A DNA stretch of 48,119 nt from Natronohydrobacter sp. Its GTDB lineage: Bacteria; Pseudomonadota; Alphaproteobacteria; Rhodobacterales; Rhodobacteraceae. This document shows positions 9,052-17,325 of this stretch, piece after piece (position 1 is the first letter of the stretch; each line of letters begins with the position of its first letter). The notes under the pieces were generated by a model. That model saw only the letters and a list, made by a program, of their open reading frames with translations. It made no database searches and had not been told where the DNA came from. The translations under genes and the position numbers were made by a program. The DNA lies in contig JAUVXF010000021.1 in assembly GCA_030603695.1 (NCBI GenBank), forward strand, positions 1-48,119, in the 5' to 3' direction.

Positions 9052-9805
9052 GGGGCTGACGCAGGATGCGTTCCTTGACGGGAAAGTGATGGTCTGGCAA
9101 CCGCGCACAGGCTACCGCGCGGCCACAGACCCGGTGTTTCTGGCGGCCTCGGTGCCCGCACGCGCGGGCCAAACCGTGCTGGAACTGGGCTGCGGTGTTG
9201 GCGTGGCCTCTTTGTGCCTGCATGCGCGCGTGGCCGGGTTGCACCTGACAGGGGTGGAAGTGCAGCCCGAATACGCCGCCCTTGCCCGCCGCAACGGGGC
9301 CGAGAATGGTGCCGCGCTGGAGGTGAGAGAGGCCGATATCGCCGCGCTGCCCGCCGATCTGCGCGCGCAAAGCTTTGATCATGTCATTGCCAACCCGCCC
9401 TATTACGCGGCGCACGGGCCAAAGGCGCAAGACAAGGGCCGCGACAGGGCCTTGCGCGAGGAGACGCCGCTTTCGGTCTGGCTGGATGTGGCCTTGCGCC
9501 GGTGCCGCGATGGCGGCCAGATCAGCATCATTCACCTGACAGAGCGTTTGCCCGATCTGCTGGCGGGGCTGTCGGGACGGGCCTCTTGCACAGTGCTGCC
9601 GCTGGCCGCGCGCGCGCAGCGCCCGGCGCGGCGTGTGATCGTGCAGGCCCGCAAGGGGGGGCGCGCGCCTTTGGTTCTATTGCCGCCGCTGGTTATTCAC
9701 GAAGGCGAAACCCATCTGGGCGATGGTGAGTTTTTCACCCCCCCTGTGCGCGCCTTGATGCGCGTGGCGGGGGGGCTGGATTTGCAGGCAATGGCGCGCG
9801 GCTGA
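9044..9805 (+). CDS. SAM-dependent N6-adenine methyltransferase, TrmN6/YfiC type
   Basis: A 253-aa class I methyltransferase. Motif I is VLELGCGVGVASL and motif IV is ANPPYYAA, the NPPY signature of N6-adenine methyltransferases. The opening, with FLDGKV-WQPRTGYRAATDPVFLAA, is that of the tRNA1(Val) A37-N6 methyltransferase group (TrmN6/YfiC). The substrate is inferred from the family only. The ATG at 9044 lies inside the last codons of the DUF2007 gene, and the nth gene follows after 40 nt on the same strand. Confidence 0.85.
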   Translation: MTEGLTQDAFLDGKVMVWQPRTGYRAATDPVFLAASVPARAGQTVLELGCGVGVASLCLHARVAGLHLTGVEVQPEYAALARRNGAENGAALEVREADIAALPADLRAQSFDHVIANPPYYAAHGPKAQDKGRDRALREETPLSVWLDVALRRCRDGGQISIIHLTERLPDLLAGLSGRASCTVLPLAARAQRPARRVIVQARKGGRAPLVLLPPLVIHEGETHLGDGEFFTPPVRALMRVAGGLDLQAMARG

Positions 9806-9845
9806 ACCCTTGTCGCGGGCGGCTGGGCAGGGCATAGAAGGCGCA

Positions 9846-10490
9846 ATGGCAAAGCAACTCGATTACCCCACGATCCGCGAGATCTTTCGCCGCTTTCACG
9901 CGGCGCAGCCCGAACCCAAGGGCGAATTGGATCATGTCAACGCCTATACGCTGGTGGTGGCGGTTGCCTTGTCTGCGCAGGCCACAGATGTGGGCGTGAA
10001 CAAGGCCACGCGCGCCCTGTTCCAGATTGCCGATACGCCCGAAAAAATGCTGGCTTTGGGCGAAGAGGGGCTGATCCAGCATATCAAAACAATCGGGCTG
10101 TTTCGCAACAAGGCCAAGAATGTCATCAAGCTAAGCCGTATTCTGGTGGAAGACTATGGCGGCGAAGTGCCCTCCAGCCGCGCGGCGCTGCAAGCGCTGC
10201 CGGGGGTGGGGCGCAAGACGGCAAATGTGGTGCTGAACATGTGGTGGCGCATGCCCGCACAGGCGGTAGATACCCATATCTTCCGGCTGGGCAATCGCAC
10301 CGGCATTTGCCCCGGCCGCACGGTCGAGGCAGTGGAGCGCGCGATAGAAGACCATATCCCCGCCGAATACCAGTTGCACGCCCATCATTGGATGATCTTG
10401 CATGGCCGCTATATCTGCAAGGCGCGCAAACCCGTTTGCGGGGCCTGCCTTATCCGTGATCTCTGCCAATTCGAGGACAAGACCTTATGA
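9846..10490 (+). CDS. nth: endonuclease III
   Basis: A 214-aa DNA glycosylase/AP lyase for oxidised pyrimidines in base excision repair. It shows the helix-hairpin-helix LPGVGRKTA with catalytic Lys124, catalytic Asp142 in VDTHIFRLGNR, and the C-terminal iron-sulfur cysteines at 191, 198, 201 and 207 with the exact 6-2-5 spacing of the 4Fe-4S loop. The start at 9846 has AGAAGG about 5 nt upstream. The frame is open to 9810 with only a TTG start, which is rejected. Its stop overlaps the next gene (ATGA). Confidence 0.97.
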   Translation: MAKQLDYPTIREIFRRFHAAQPEPKGELDHVNAYTLVVAVALSAQATDVGVNKATRALFQIADTPEKMLALGEEGLIQHIKTIGLFRNKAKNVIKLSRILVEDYGGEVPSSRAALQALPGVGRKTANVVLNMWWRMPAQAVDTHIFRLGNRTGICPGRTVEAVERAIEDHIPAEYQLHAHHWMILHGRYICKARKPVCGACLIRDLCQFEDKTL

Positions 10491-11482
10491 AACCTTACCA
10501 GATTGCCGGGATCGGCAATGCGATTGTTGATGTGATTGCAACTGTGGATGACCATTTTCTGGATCGCATGACCATTCGCAAAGGCATCATGCAACTGATA
10601 GAGCGTGACCGCGCTGAAGTGCTGTATTCCGCCATGAGCACGCGGGCCGAAGCCTCTGGCGGATCGGTGGCCAATACGCTGGCGGGCGCAGGCGCGCTGG
10701 GGTTGAAGGCCGCTTTTGTGGGGCGGGTGAATGATGATGCCTTGGGCCGCTTCTATGCCGCCGATACCGAAGCGGCGGGCACGCGCTTTGTGAATGCGCC
10801 TGTTGCGGGCGGCGAATTGCCCACCTCGCGCAGCATGATCTTTGTCACCCCCGATGGCGAGCGATCAATGAACACCTATCTGGGCATTTCCGCCGAACTG
10901 GGGCCAGAGGATGTGGATGAAGCGGTCATGGCGGCAAGCGAGATTGTCTTTCTGGAAGGCTATCTGTTTGACAAGGACAAGGGCAAGGCGGCCTTCCTGA
11001 AGGCCGCGCGCGCCTGCCGCATGGCGGGGGGGCGTGCGGGGATCGCGCTGTCTGATCCCTTCTGCGTGGATCGTCACCGCGCCGATTTCCGCGCGCTTGT
11101 GGCGCAGGATATGGATTATGTGATTGGCAACGAACAGGAATGGGTGTCGCTTTATCAGGCCAACGATCTGGAAGATGCGCTGGCACAGGCCATCCGCGAC
11201 TGTGATCTGGTGGTCTGCACCCGGTCGGGCGATGCGGTGTGGATATTCGAGAAGGGCGAGCGCCATGAAATCCCGGTTACGCGCGTTGTGCCTGTAGATG
11301 CCACGGGCGCGGGCGATCAATTCGCAGCCGGGTTCTTGTCCGGGCTGGCCATGGGGTGCGATATGGCCACAGCCGGGCGCATGGGTGTGCTTGCGGCGGC
11401 AGAGGTGATTGGCCATCTTGGCGCGCGCCCGCAAACCGATCTGCGCGCGGCCTTTGCACGGGCAGGGTTGATCGCGGCCTGA
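10487..11482 (+). CDS. PfkB-family carbohydrate kinase (adenosine kinase-like)
   Basis: A 331-aa ribokinase-fold kinase. The N-terminal signature ASGGSVANTLAGAGALG binds the sugar. The C-terminal signature DATGAGDQFAAGFLSG, beginning at Asp271, includes the catalytic base Asp277 and the anion hole. Alphaproteobacterial proteins of this shape are commonly annotated as adenosine kinase. The substrate is inferred from that, and ribokinase-like activity on another nucleoside or sugar is possible. It is coupled to nth by an ATGA overlap, although the two have no obvious functional link. Confidence 0.85.
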   Translation: MKPYQIAGIGNAIVDVIATVDDHFLDRMTIRKGIMQLIERDRAEVLYSAMSTRAEASGGSVANTLAGAGALGLKAAFVGRVNDDALGRFYAADTEAAGTRFVNAPVAGGELPTSRSMIFVTPDGERSMNTYLGISAELGPEDVDEAVMAASEIVFLEGYLFDKDKGKAAFLKAARACRMAGGRAGIALSDPFCVDRHRADFRALVAQDMDYVIGNEQEWVSLYQANDLEDALAQAIRDCDLVVCTRSGDAVWIFEKGERHEIPVTRVVPVDATGAGDQFAAGFLSGLAMGCDMATAGRMGVLAAAEVIGHLGARPQTDLRAAFARAGLIAA

Positions 11483-11485
11483 CCC

Positions 11486-11514
11486 CTTGTTGGGGCGCTG
11501 GGCGCACCCCATAT
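11486..11514 (+). promoter_or_regulatory. heat-shock (sigma-32/RpoH type) promoter of htpX
   Basis: CTTGTT at 11486-11491 and CCCCATAT at 11507-11514 are separated by 15 nt. This is close to the RpoH consensus CTTGAA-N13-17-CCCCATNT, with all fixed -10 positions matching. The predicted transcription start is about 20 nt before the htpX ATG. htpX is a known RpoH-regulated gene in other proteobacteria, which strengthens the call. Confidence 0.65.
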
Positions 11515-11541
11515 CTGGGGCGATAATCTGACGGGGTTTGC

Positions 11542-12435
11542 ATGATGGGATATACGAAAACAGCCATTCTGATGGCCGCGATGACGGCGCTTTTCATGGG
11601 CGTGGGCTATTTGCTGGGCGGCGGGGCAGGGGTTTTGCTGGCGCTTGCCGTTGCCGTGGGCATGAATGCCTATGCCTATTGGAATTCCGACAAGGCCGTT
11701 TTGCGCATGCATAATGCGCGCGAATGCAACAGCCAGATTTACCCGGAATTGCAACGCATGGTGCACCGTCTGGCCGATGAGGCCGATATGCCCCATCCGC
11801 GTGTCTATGTGATAGACGAAGACCAGCCCAACGCCTTTGCCACAGGCCGCAACCCGGAAAATGCGGCAGTGGCTGCAACAACCGGGCTTTTGCGCCGTAT
11901 GTCGCAAGAGGAAATCGCGGCTGTCATGGCGCATGAACTGGCGCATATCAAAAACTATGACACGCTGATCATGACCATCACCGCCACCTTTGCGGGCGCT
12001 ATCTCCATGCTGGCGAATTTTGCAATGTTCTTTCGCGGCGGGCGCAATCAGGGCGCTGGCGGGGCGATTGCGGCGATTGCGATCATGATCCTTGCGCCAC
12101 TGGCGGCAGCGATTGTGCAAATGGCCATTTCACGCTCGCGCGAGTATGAGGCCGATCGCGTGGGCGCCGCAATTTGTGGCAACCCGCTTTGGCTGGCCTC
12201 GGCATTGGAGAAGATACAGGGCTTTGCATCGCGCATTGATTATGACAAGGCAGAGGCAAACCCCCAGACCGCGCATATGTTCATCATCAACCCGTTGCAC
12301 GTGCATAAACGCGACAAGTTGTTTTCAACCCATCCCAATACGGCAAACCGCATCGCGGCATTGGTGCAACTGGCGCAAGAGAGCGGGATTTCATCTGCGC
12401 CATCATCGCGTGGCGCGGCGGGGCCTTGGGGGTAG
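11542..12435 (+). CDS. htpX: membrane zinc metalloprotease HtpX
   Basis: A 297-aa M48 peptidase that degrades misfolded inner-membrane proteins with its active site on the cytoplasmic side. It has two N-terminal membrane segments (about residues 5-45), the zinc site HELAH at 131-135, a second pair of membrane segments at about 145-185, and the third zinc ligand in [11 protein letters not shown]. The C-terminal [14 protein letters not shown] is conserved in HtpX. ATG codons at 11542 and 11545 are both possible starts. It is preceded by a heat-shock-type promoter. Confidence 0.95.
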   Translation: MMGYTKTAILMAAMTALFMGVGYLLGGGAGVLLALAVAVGMNAYAYWNSDKAVLRMHNARECNSQIYPELQRMVHRLADEADMPHPRVYVIDEDQPNAFATGRNPENAAVAATTGLLRRMSQEEIAAVMAHELAHIKNYDTLIMTITATFAGAISMLANFAMFFRGGRNQGAGGAIAAIAIMILAPLAAAIVQMAISRSREYEADRVGAAICGNPLWLASALEKIQGFASRIDYDKAEANPQTAHMFIINPLHVHKRDKLFSTHPNTANRIAALVQLAQESGISSAPSSRGAAGPWG

Positions 12436-12498
12436 GGGCGGTTTAGCGCGTGCCGCGGTCATTCGCAGTCACGCGACCCACGTTAACCTTAAGTGGTC

Positions 12499-12544
12499 GC
12501 ATGTCTTTTTGCGCAAAACCGGTTCCCAGTTTTGCGCGACATGC
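12499..12544. repeat. palindromic intergenic repeat, RIME-like
   Basis: A long hairpin: outer arms GCATGTC / GACATGC, inner arms GCGCAAAAC / GTTTTGCGC, a 5-T bulge on one side, and a 9-nt loop CGGTTCCCA. The combination of GCGCAAAACCGGTTCCCA with GACATGC arms is typical of palindromic elements scattered between genes in alphaproteobacteria, such as the rhizobial intergenic mosaic elements. It lies exactly between the convergent htpX and phosphatase genes and could terminate both transcripts. Confidence 0.65.
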
Positions 12545-12545
12545 T

Positions 12546-13283
12546 CTAGTGGGGCGCAAGCTTGCTGCGCCCTGCCTCTGACAATACCCAGACATCCCGC
12601 CCTTCCACCACAATCGCCGTCAATGGCCCGCCATATCCCGCGCGGCTGTCGATATTCACGCGGTTGCGGTAATGCAGCGGGCGGGGGATGGCCGTATGGC
12701 CGTGAATGATCAGCGGGCCATGATCGCGGCTATCCATCAGGAACGGGTCGCGTATCCAGACCAGATCTTGCTCTTGCTGCTGCGCCAGCGGCACGCCGGG
12801 GCGAATGCCGGCATGCACATAGAAGGCATGGCCAATCTGGGCCGTCAGCGGGCGGTGGCGCAGAAAGTCGATATCCTCTGGTGGCACGGCCTCGCGCGCC
12901 TGTGCGCGCGCGCGCTCCAGATGAAACGCGGTGTGCCGATACAGCCCGTAAGACATCAGTGTTTCCGCCCCGCCAATCAACGGGTGCAGATAGGTGAAAC
13001 CTGCGCGCAAATTGGGGTCTTGCCAGTCGGGCGCGGTTAGAAATTTCTCAAACAGCCGATCATGGTTGCCTTTCAGAACCTCCCAAGGCGCGCCGCCCGT
13101 CATGCCGTCGCGCAAAAAGCGGATCACGCCTGCGCTGTCTGGCCCGCGATCCACCAGATCGCCCAGATGCACCACAGGGGCATCGGCATCTTTGCAGCGC
13201 TTGCGGTCTGCCTCTATCCAGCGATGGGCTTGCTGCAACAGGCCCAATTGGCCGTGGATATCGCCAATCGCATAACTGCGCAT
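12546..13283 (-). CDS. PPP-family metallophosphoesterase (serine/threonine phosphatase-like)
   Basis: A 245-aa calcineurin-like phosphoesterase with the PPP signature in order: GDIHG (residues 7-11), GDLVDRGPD, GNHDR, then HAGIRPG and HGHT as metal ligands. Bacterial members are protein phosphatases (PphA-like) or dinucleoside tetraphosphatases (ApaH-like); the sequence alone does not decide. The start at 13283 has the excellent ribosome binding site GGGAGAGGGAT. The open frame extends upstream to 13343 into the serA terminator and is rejected. Confidence 0.88.
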   Translation of the reverse strand: MRSYAIGDIHGQLGLLQQAHRWIEADRKRCKDADAPVVHLGDLVDRGPDSAGVIRFLRDGMTGGAPWEVLKGNHDRLFEKFLTAPDWQDPNLRAGFTYLHPLIGGAETLMSYGLYRHTAFHLERARAQAREAVPPEDIDFLRHRPLTAQIGHAFYVHAGIRPGVPLAQQQEQDLVWIRDPFLMDSRDHGPLIIHGHTAIPRPLHYRNRVNIDSRAGYGGPLTAIVVEGRDVWVLSEAGRSKLAPH

Positions 13284-13309
13284 ATCCCTCTCCCTTGGCA
13301 GATCGTGGC

Positions 13310-13340
13310 AAATGGCCCCGGTGTCACACCGGGGCCATTT
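13310..13340 (-). terminator. strong hairpin terminator of serA
   Basis: A near-perfect palindrome, arms AAATGGCCCCGGTGT and ACACCGGGGCCATTT meeting over a 1- to 3-nt loop, begins 6 nt after the serA stop. The A/T ends give a short U-tract on either strand, so it fits a bidirectional intrinsic terminator. It protects the downstream phosphatase gene from serA read-through. Confidence 0.7.
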
Positions 13341-13345
13341 CATTA

Positions 13346-14941
13346 TCAGGCCACATCAAACACGAGTGGGCGCACCTGCTGGAACAGCCCGGTTGCGCGC
13401 AGCTTGGCCAGTACGGGTTCGGGGGCAGGGCCATCCAGATAGAGGATCGCAATCGCATCCTTGCCCGCCTCGGAACGGCCAAGGGTAAAGTTGGCGATAT
13501 TGACGCCATTCTCGCCCATGGTCTGCCCCAAAGTGCCGATAATCCCCGGCACATCGCGGTTGGTGGTATAGAGCATATGCGCGCCCACCTCGGCATCAAT
13601 GGTAATGCCCTTGATCTGGATGAAACGCGGCTTGCCATCGGAAAACACGGTGCCCGCGATGGAACGCTCGCGCGTGTCTGTTACAACCGTCAGCTTGATA
13701 TAGGCATCAAACACGCCCGATTTCGCCTGTGTGGTGCGCGAGATTTGCACACCGCGTTCTTTGGCCACAATCGGGGCCGATACCATGTTCACATCGGGAT
13801 TGGTGGCTTTCATAATGCCCGCAATTGCGCCACAGCCCAGCGCATCAAGGTTCATTTCGGCCACTTTGCCATCATAGAGGATGTTGATGGCCTTGATCGG
13901 CTCATCCGTCAGCTGGCCCGCAAACGCGCCCAGATGGGCCGCCAGCTTCAGCCATGGCCCCATCACGCGCGCTTCTTCTGCGGTGACAGAAGGCATATTA
14001 AGCGCGTTTTGCACTGCCCCTGTCAGCAGGTAATCGGCCATCTGTTCGGCCACTTGCAGGGCCACATTCTCTTGCGCCTCTGTAGTGGACGCGCCCAGAT
14101 GCGGGGTGCAAACCACATTGGGCAGGCCAAAAAGCGGGTTTTCAGTGGCGGGTTCCACTTCAAACACATCAAGCCCCGCACCCGCCACATGGCCCGATTT
14201 CAGCGCCTCGGCCAAAGCGGCCTCGTCAATCAGCCCGCCGCGCGCGCAATTGATGATCCGCACGCCCGGTTTTGTCTTGGCAATATTCTCTGCAGACAGA
14301 ATGTTGCGGGTCTTGTCTGTCAGCGGCACATGCAGCGTGATGAAATCGGCGCGTGCCAGCAATTCATCGAGTTCCACTTTCGTTACGCCCAGTTTCGTTG
14401 CGCGCTCTGCCGAGAGGAAAGGATCATAGGCGATCACTTTCATCCGCAGCCCCAAAGCGCGGTCGCAGACAATACCGCCGATATTGCCCGCGCCGATTAC
14501 GCCCAGGGTTTTGGCCGTCAGTTCCACCCCCATGAAGCGCGATTTCTCCCATTTGCCCGCATGGGTAGAGGCATTGGCCTCCGGGATCTGGCGGGCAACG
14601 GCCATCATCAGCGAAATCGCATGTTCTGCCGTGGTCACAGAATTGCCAAAAGGCGTGTTCATCACGATCACACCTTTTTTCGAGGCAGCGGGGATATCGA
14701 CATTATCCACCCCGATCCCCGCGCGGCCCACCACTTTCAGATTGGTTGCCGCTTCAAGAATTTTTTCGGTAACTTTGGTGGCAGAGCGGATTGCAAGCCC
14801 GTCATACTGGCCAATGACTTCCAGCAATTTGTCTTTGTCCTTGCCCAGATTGGGCAGGTAATCCACCTCTACGCCGCGATCACGGAAAATCTGGACAGCG
14901 GTTTCAGAAAGCTTGTCAGATACGAGAACTTTGGGTGCCAT
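13346..14941 (-). CDS. serA: D-3-phosphoglycerate dehydrogenase
   Basis: A 531-aa long-type SerA that oxidises 3-phosphoglycerate with NAD+ as the first step of serine synthesis. It has an N-terminal substrate-binding part, GRAGIGVDNVD, the Rossmann motif GVIGAGNIGG, the catalytic His region TPHLGAST, an intervening allosteric substrate-binding domain, and a C-terminal ACT domain (about residues 455-531) that usually senses serine. The start at 14941 has AGGAG 8 nt upstream. It lies directly downstream of serC on the same strand, 94 nt apart, with a hairpin between them. Confidence 0.97.
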   Translation of the reverse strand: MAPKVLVSDKLSETAVQIFRDRGVEVDYLPNLGKDKDKLLEVIGQYDGLAIRSATKVTEKILEAATNLKVVGRAGIGVDNVDIPAASKKGVIVMNTPFGNSVTTAEHAISLMMAVARQIPEANASTHAGKWEKSRFMGVELTAKTLGVIGAGNIGGIVCDRALGLRMKVIAYDPFLSAERATKLGVTKVELDELLARADFITLHVPLTDKTRNILSAENIAKTKPGVRIINCARGGLIDEAALAEALKSGHVAGAGLDVFEVEPATENPLFGLPNVVCTPHLGASTTEAQENVALQVAEQMADYLLTGAVQNALNMPSVTAEEARVMGPWLKLAAHLGAFAGQLTDEPIKAINILYDGKVAEMNLDALGCGAIAGIMKATNPDVNMVSAPIVAKERGVQISRTTQAKSGVFDAYIKLTVVTDTRERSIAGTVFSDGKPRFIQIKGITIDAEVGAHMLYTTNRDVPGIIGTLGQTMGENGVNIANFTLGRSEAGKDAIAILYLDGPAPEPVLAKLRATGLFQQVRPLVFDVA

Positions 14942-14974
14942 GGTTTTGGCTCCTGTATTTATGTTTGGGGGAAG

Positions 14975-14995
14975 GGGCGCGCCCGAGACGCGCCC
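14975..14995 (-). terminator. hairpin between serC and serA
   Basis: A 7-bp GC stem (GGGCGCG / CGCGCCC) with a 7-nt loop, but no T-run follows on the minus strand. It may be a weak terminator, an attenuator or an RNA-stability element that sets the serC to serA ratio. Confidence 0.3.
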
Positions 14996-15035
14996 TGAAT
15001 GTGATCTGCAAAGGGCAGCAAAGCCCGCGCGGGCG

Positions 15036-16181
15036 TTAAAGTGCGGCGCGCTCTGTCTGATAGGCCCAGTCCAGCCAGCCCATCAGCGCCTCTATATCGG
15101 CGGTCTCTACTGTCGCGCCGCACCAGATGCGCAACCCGGCCGGGGCATCGCGATAAGCGCCGATATCGAAGGCCACGCCTTCGGTTTCCAACCGTTTGGC
15201 CACGGCTTTCGCAAAGGCCGCGCCATCGGTGATGGCGGGATCGGTGAATTTCAGACAGACAGAGGTGGTCGAGGCCGTGGCGGGATCTTCTGCCAGATTT
15301 GCAATCCAGTCATGCGCCGCACAGAAACGGGCAATTACAGCGGCATTGGCATCGCAGCGCGCGATCAGCGCAGGCAGGCCGCCAATCTCGCGCGCCCAAT
15401 CCAGCGCCAGAAGGTAATCTTCCACGGCCAGCATGGAGGGGGTGTTGATCGTCTCACCCTTGAAGATACCCTCAATCAGCTTGCCGCCCTTTGTCATGCG
15501 GAAAATCTTGGGCATGGGCCAAGGGGGGATATAGCTTTCCAGCCGTTCCACTGCGCGGGGCGACAGGATCAGCATGCCATGCGCGGCCTCGCCGCCCATC
15601 ACCTTTTGCCAGGAGAAGGTGACAACATCCAGCTTGTCCCAAGGCAAATCCATCGCAAAGGCCGCCGAAGTGGCATCGCAAATTGTCAGGCCCGCGCGAT
15701 TGGCCGGGATCATATCGCCATGCGGCATGCGCACGCCCGATGTCGTGCCATTCCATGTGAACACAACATCTGTGTCATAATCAATCGCGGCCATATCAAC
15801 AATCTGGCCATACTCTGCCTTGCGCACATCTGCATCAAGCTTCAACTGCTTTACGGCATCTGTAACCCAGCCTTCGCCAAAGCTTTCCCAGGCCACCATC
15901 GTTACCTTGCGCGGCCCAAGAAGTGACCACATGGCCATTTCCACCGCGCCAGTATCCGATGCCGGAACAATCCCGATCCGGTAGCCTTCCGGCACGCCCA
16001 GAATCTCTGCTGTGCCATCAATCGCGGCTTTCAGCTTGTTCTTGCCAATGGCCGCGCGGTGCGAGCGGCCCAAGGGCGCATCCGCAAGCTGATCAAGGCT
16101 GAATGTGGGGATTTTGGCACAAGGGCCAGAAGAAAAGCGCGGATTTGCCGGGCGCTGTGCCGGTTGTGCAGGTATAGTCAT
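15036..16181 (-). CDS. serC: phosphoserine aminotransferase
   Basis: A 381-aa class V PLP enzyme that converts 3-phosphohydroxypyruvate and glutamate to phosphoserine. It matches the alphaproteobacterial type: [11 protein letters not shown] opening, LGRSHR near residue 37, the Schiff-base lysine in [14 protein letters not shown] and [14 protein letters not shown] later. The start at 16181 is supported by GGAAGG about 5 nt upstream. It is the first gene of a probable serC-serA operon, divergent from serB, so all three serine-pathway genes share one regulatory region. Confidence 0.96.
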   Translation of the reverse strand: MTIPAQPAQRPANPRFSSGPCAKIPTFSLDQLADAPLGRSHRAAIGKNKLKAAIDGTAEILGVPEGYRIGIVPASDTGAVEMAMWSLLGPRKVTMVAWESFGEGWVTDAVKQLKLDADVRKAEYGQIVDMAAIDYDTDVVFTWNGTTSGVRMPHGDMIPANRAGLTICDATSAAFAMDLPWDKLDVVTFSWQKVMGGEAAHGMLILSPRAVERLESYIPPWPMPKIFRMTKGGKLIEGIFKGETINTPSMLAVEDYLLALDWAREIGGLPALIARCDANAAVIARFCAAHDWIANLAEDPATASTTSVCLKFTDPAITDGAAFAKAVAKRLETEGVAFDIGAYRDAPAGLRIWCGATVETADIEALMGWLDWAYQTERAAL

Positions 16182-16201
16182 GATATCCTTCCAGATCATC
16201 G

Positions 16202-16227
16202 CCCTTCGTTGGGGAAGGGTGTCCCAA
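16202..16227 (-). promoter_or_regulatory. structured serC mRNA leader with alternative hairpins
   Basis: In the serC leader CCCTTC (16219-16214) pairs with GAAGGG (16207-16202) around loop CCCAAC. TTGGG (16227-16223) just upstream can pair with CCCAA in that loop, either as a competing hairpin or as a tight pseudoknot. The element ends 20 nt before the serC ATG. A conserved serC leader motif has been predicted in alphaproteobacteria; whether this is the same motif is not verified. Confidence 0.45.
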
Positions 16228-16232
16228 GAGCG

Positions 16233-16261
16233 CATCTACGGCGCATTCGAGGCTGGCACAA
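16233..16261 (-). promoter_or_regulatory. candidate serC promoter
   Basis: On the minus strand TTGTGC (16261-16256) and TAGATG (16238-16233) are separated by 17 nt. Each matches the sigma-70 consensus at only three positions. Transcription would begin near 16226, exactly at the first strand of the leader structure. Confidence 0.3.
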
Positions 16262-16348
16262 GATGGAAAATTGCACTAGAGCGCCGCGTGACGCGTGAAA
16301 TCTGCACGCCGTGTTCACCATCGGAAACCTGCCCAAGGAATGCCGCCC

Positions 16349-17227
16349 ATGTATGTCGCAACGCTACTGTCCAATCCCTCCACACCCAGCCTAGAGAGCG
16401 CGACAGTGGAAGCGCTGCGCAATGCCTGGGGCGGGGGGGCTGCCCTCTGGCTTAACCCCGGCATTGCAGCAGAATTCACGCTAGACACCGTGCCGGGCAA
16501 TCAATGGCAGGTTTGGGAAGATATGCAGGCGCTGGGCATAGACCTTGCGATCCAGCCCGCAGCGGCGCGGCGCAAGCGTATGCTGTTGGCCGATATGGAC
16601 AGCACCATGATCGGGCAGGAATGTATTGACGAACTGGCCGATGAAGCGGGCGTTGGCGCCTATGTGGCCGGGATCACTGCGCGCGCCATGAATGGCGAGC
16701 TGGAATTTGAAGAGGCGCTGCGCGAGCGCGTGGCGCTTTTGAAAGGGTTGGATTCGGGCGTGATTGCCAAGGTGCTGGCAGAGCGGATCACCTTCACCCC
16801 CGGCGGGCGCGAATTGATTGCCACGATGAAGGCCAATGGCGGCTATGCGGCGCTTGTCTCTGGCGGGTTCACGGCCTTTACGGGCCATGTGGCGCAGGCG
16901 CTGGGCTTTGATGAACATCGCGCAAATACGCTGCATATGGCCGATGGCTTGCTTGCGGGCACTGTGGCAGAGCCGATTTTGGGCCGCGAGGCGAAGGTGC
17001 GCGCGTTGGAAGAGATCAGCGCACGGCTGGGCATTTCGGCGGGCGATGTGATGGCTGTGGGCGACGGGGCCAATGATCTGGGCATGCTGGGGCGCGCGGG
17101 CGCGGGCGTGGCGCTGCATGCCAAGCCCTCGGTCGCAGCGCAATGCGATTTGCGGATCAATCACGGCGATCTGACGGCGCTGCTATATTTGCAGGGCTAT
17201 GGCGTTGATGAATTTGTGAACATGTGA
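16349..17227 (+). CDS. serB: phosphoserine phosphatase
   Basis: A 292-aa HAD-superfamily hydrolase for the last step of serine synthesis. The catalytic motif DMDSTMI begins at Asp82, with Asp84 as the general acid. Motif II is VSGGFTAF and motif III/IV is VGDGANDLGMLGRAG. The first 80 residues form the small N-terminal domain typical of long SerB proteins. The start at 16349 has AAGGAA about 8 nt upstream; an in-frame ATG at 16340 overlaps that site and is less likely. It is transcribed away from serC. Confidence 0.95.
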   Translation: MYVATLLSNPSTPSLESATVEALRNAWGGGAALWLNPGIAAEFTLDTVPGNQWQVWEDMQALGIDLAIQPAAARRKRMLLADMDSTMIGQECIDELADEAGVGAYVAGITARAMNGELEFEEALRERVALLKGLDSGVIAKVLAERITFTPGGRELIATMKANGGYAALVSGGFTAFTGHVAQALGFDEHRANTLHMADGLLAGTVAEPILGREAKVRALEEISARLGISAGDVMAVGDGANDLGMLGRAGAGVALHAKPSVAAQCDLRINHGDLTALLYLQGYGVDEFVNM

Positions 17228-17325
17228 CGTTTTCCTGCGCGGCCCCTGTTACACTGGGGCGCAAGCTATGGCATGCTTGAAAGACAACGCACGCCGCATG
17301 GCGCGCAGGACGACAGGGGAAAACC

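Noticed and set aside
13295-14998. 567-codon plus-strand open frame
   Set aside because: It is antisense to serA and typical of high-GC shadow frames; the composition is rich in His, Gln and Arg and has no domain.
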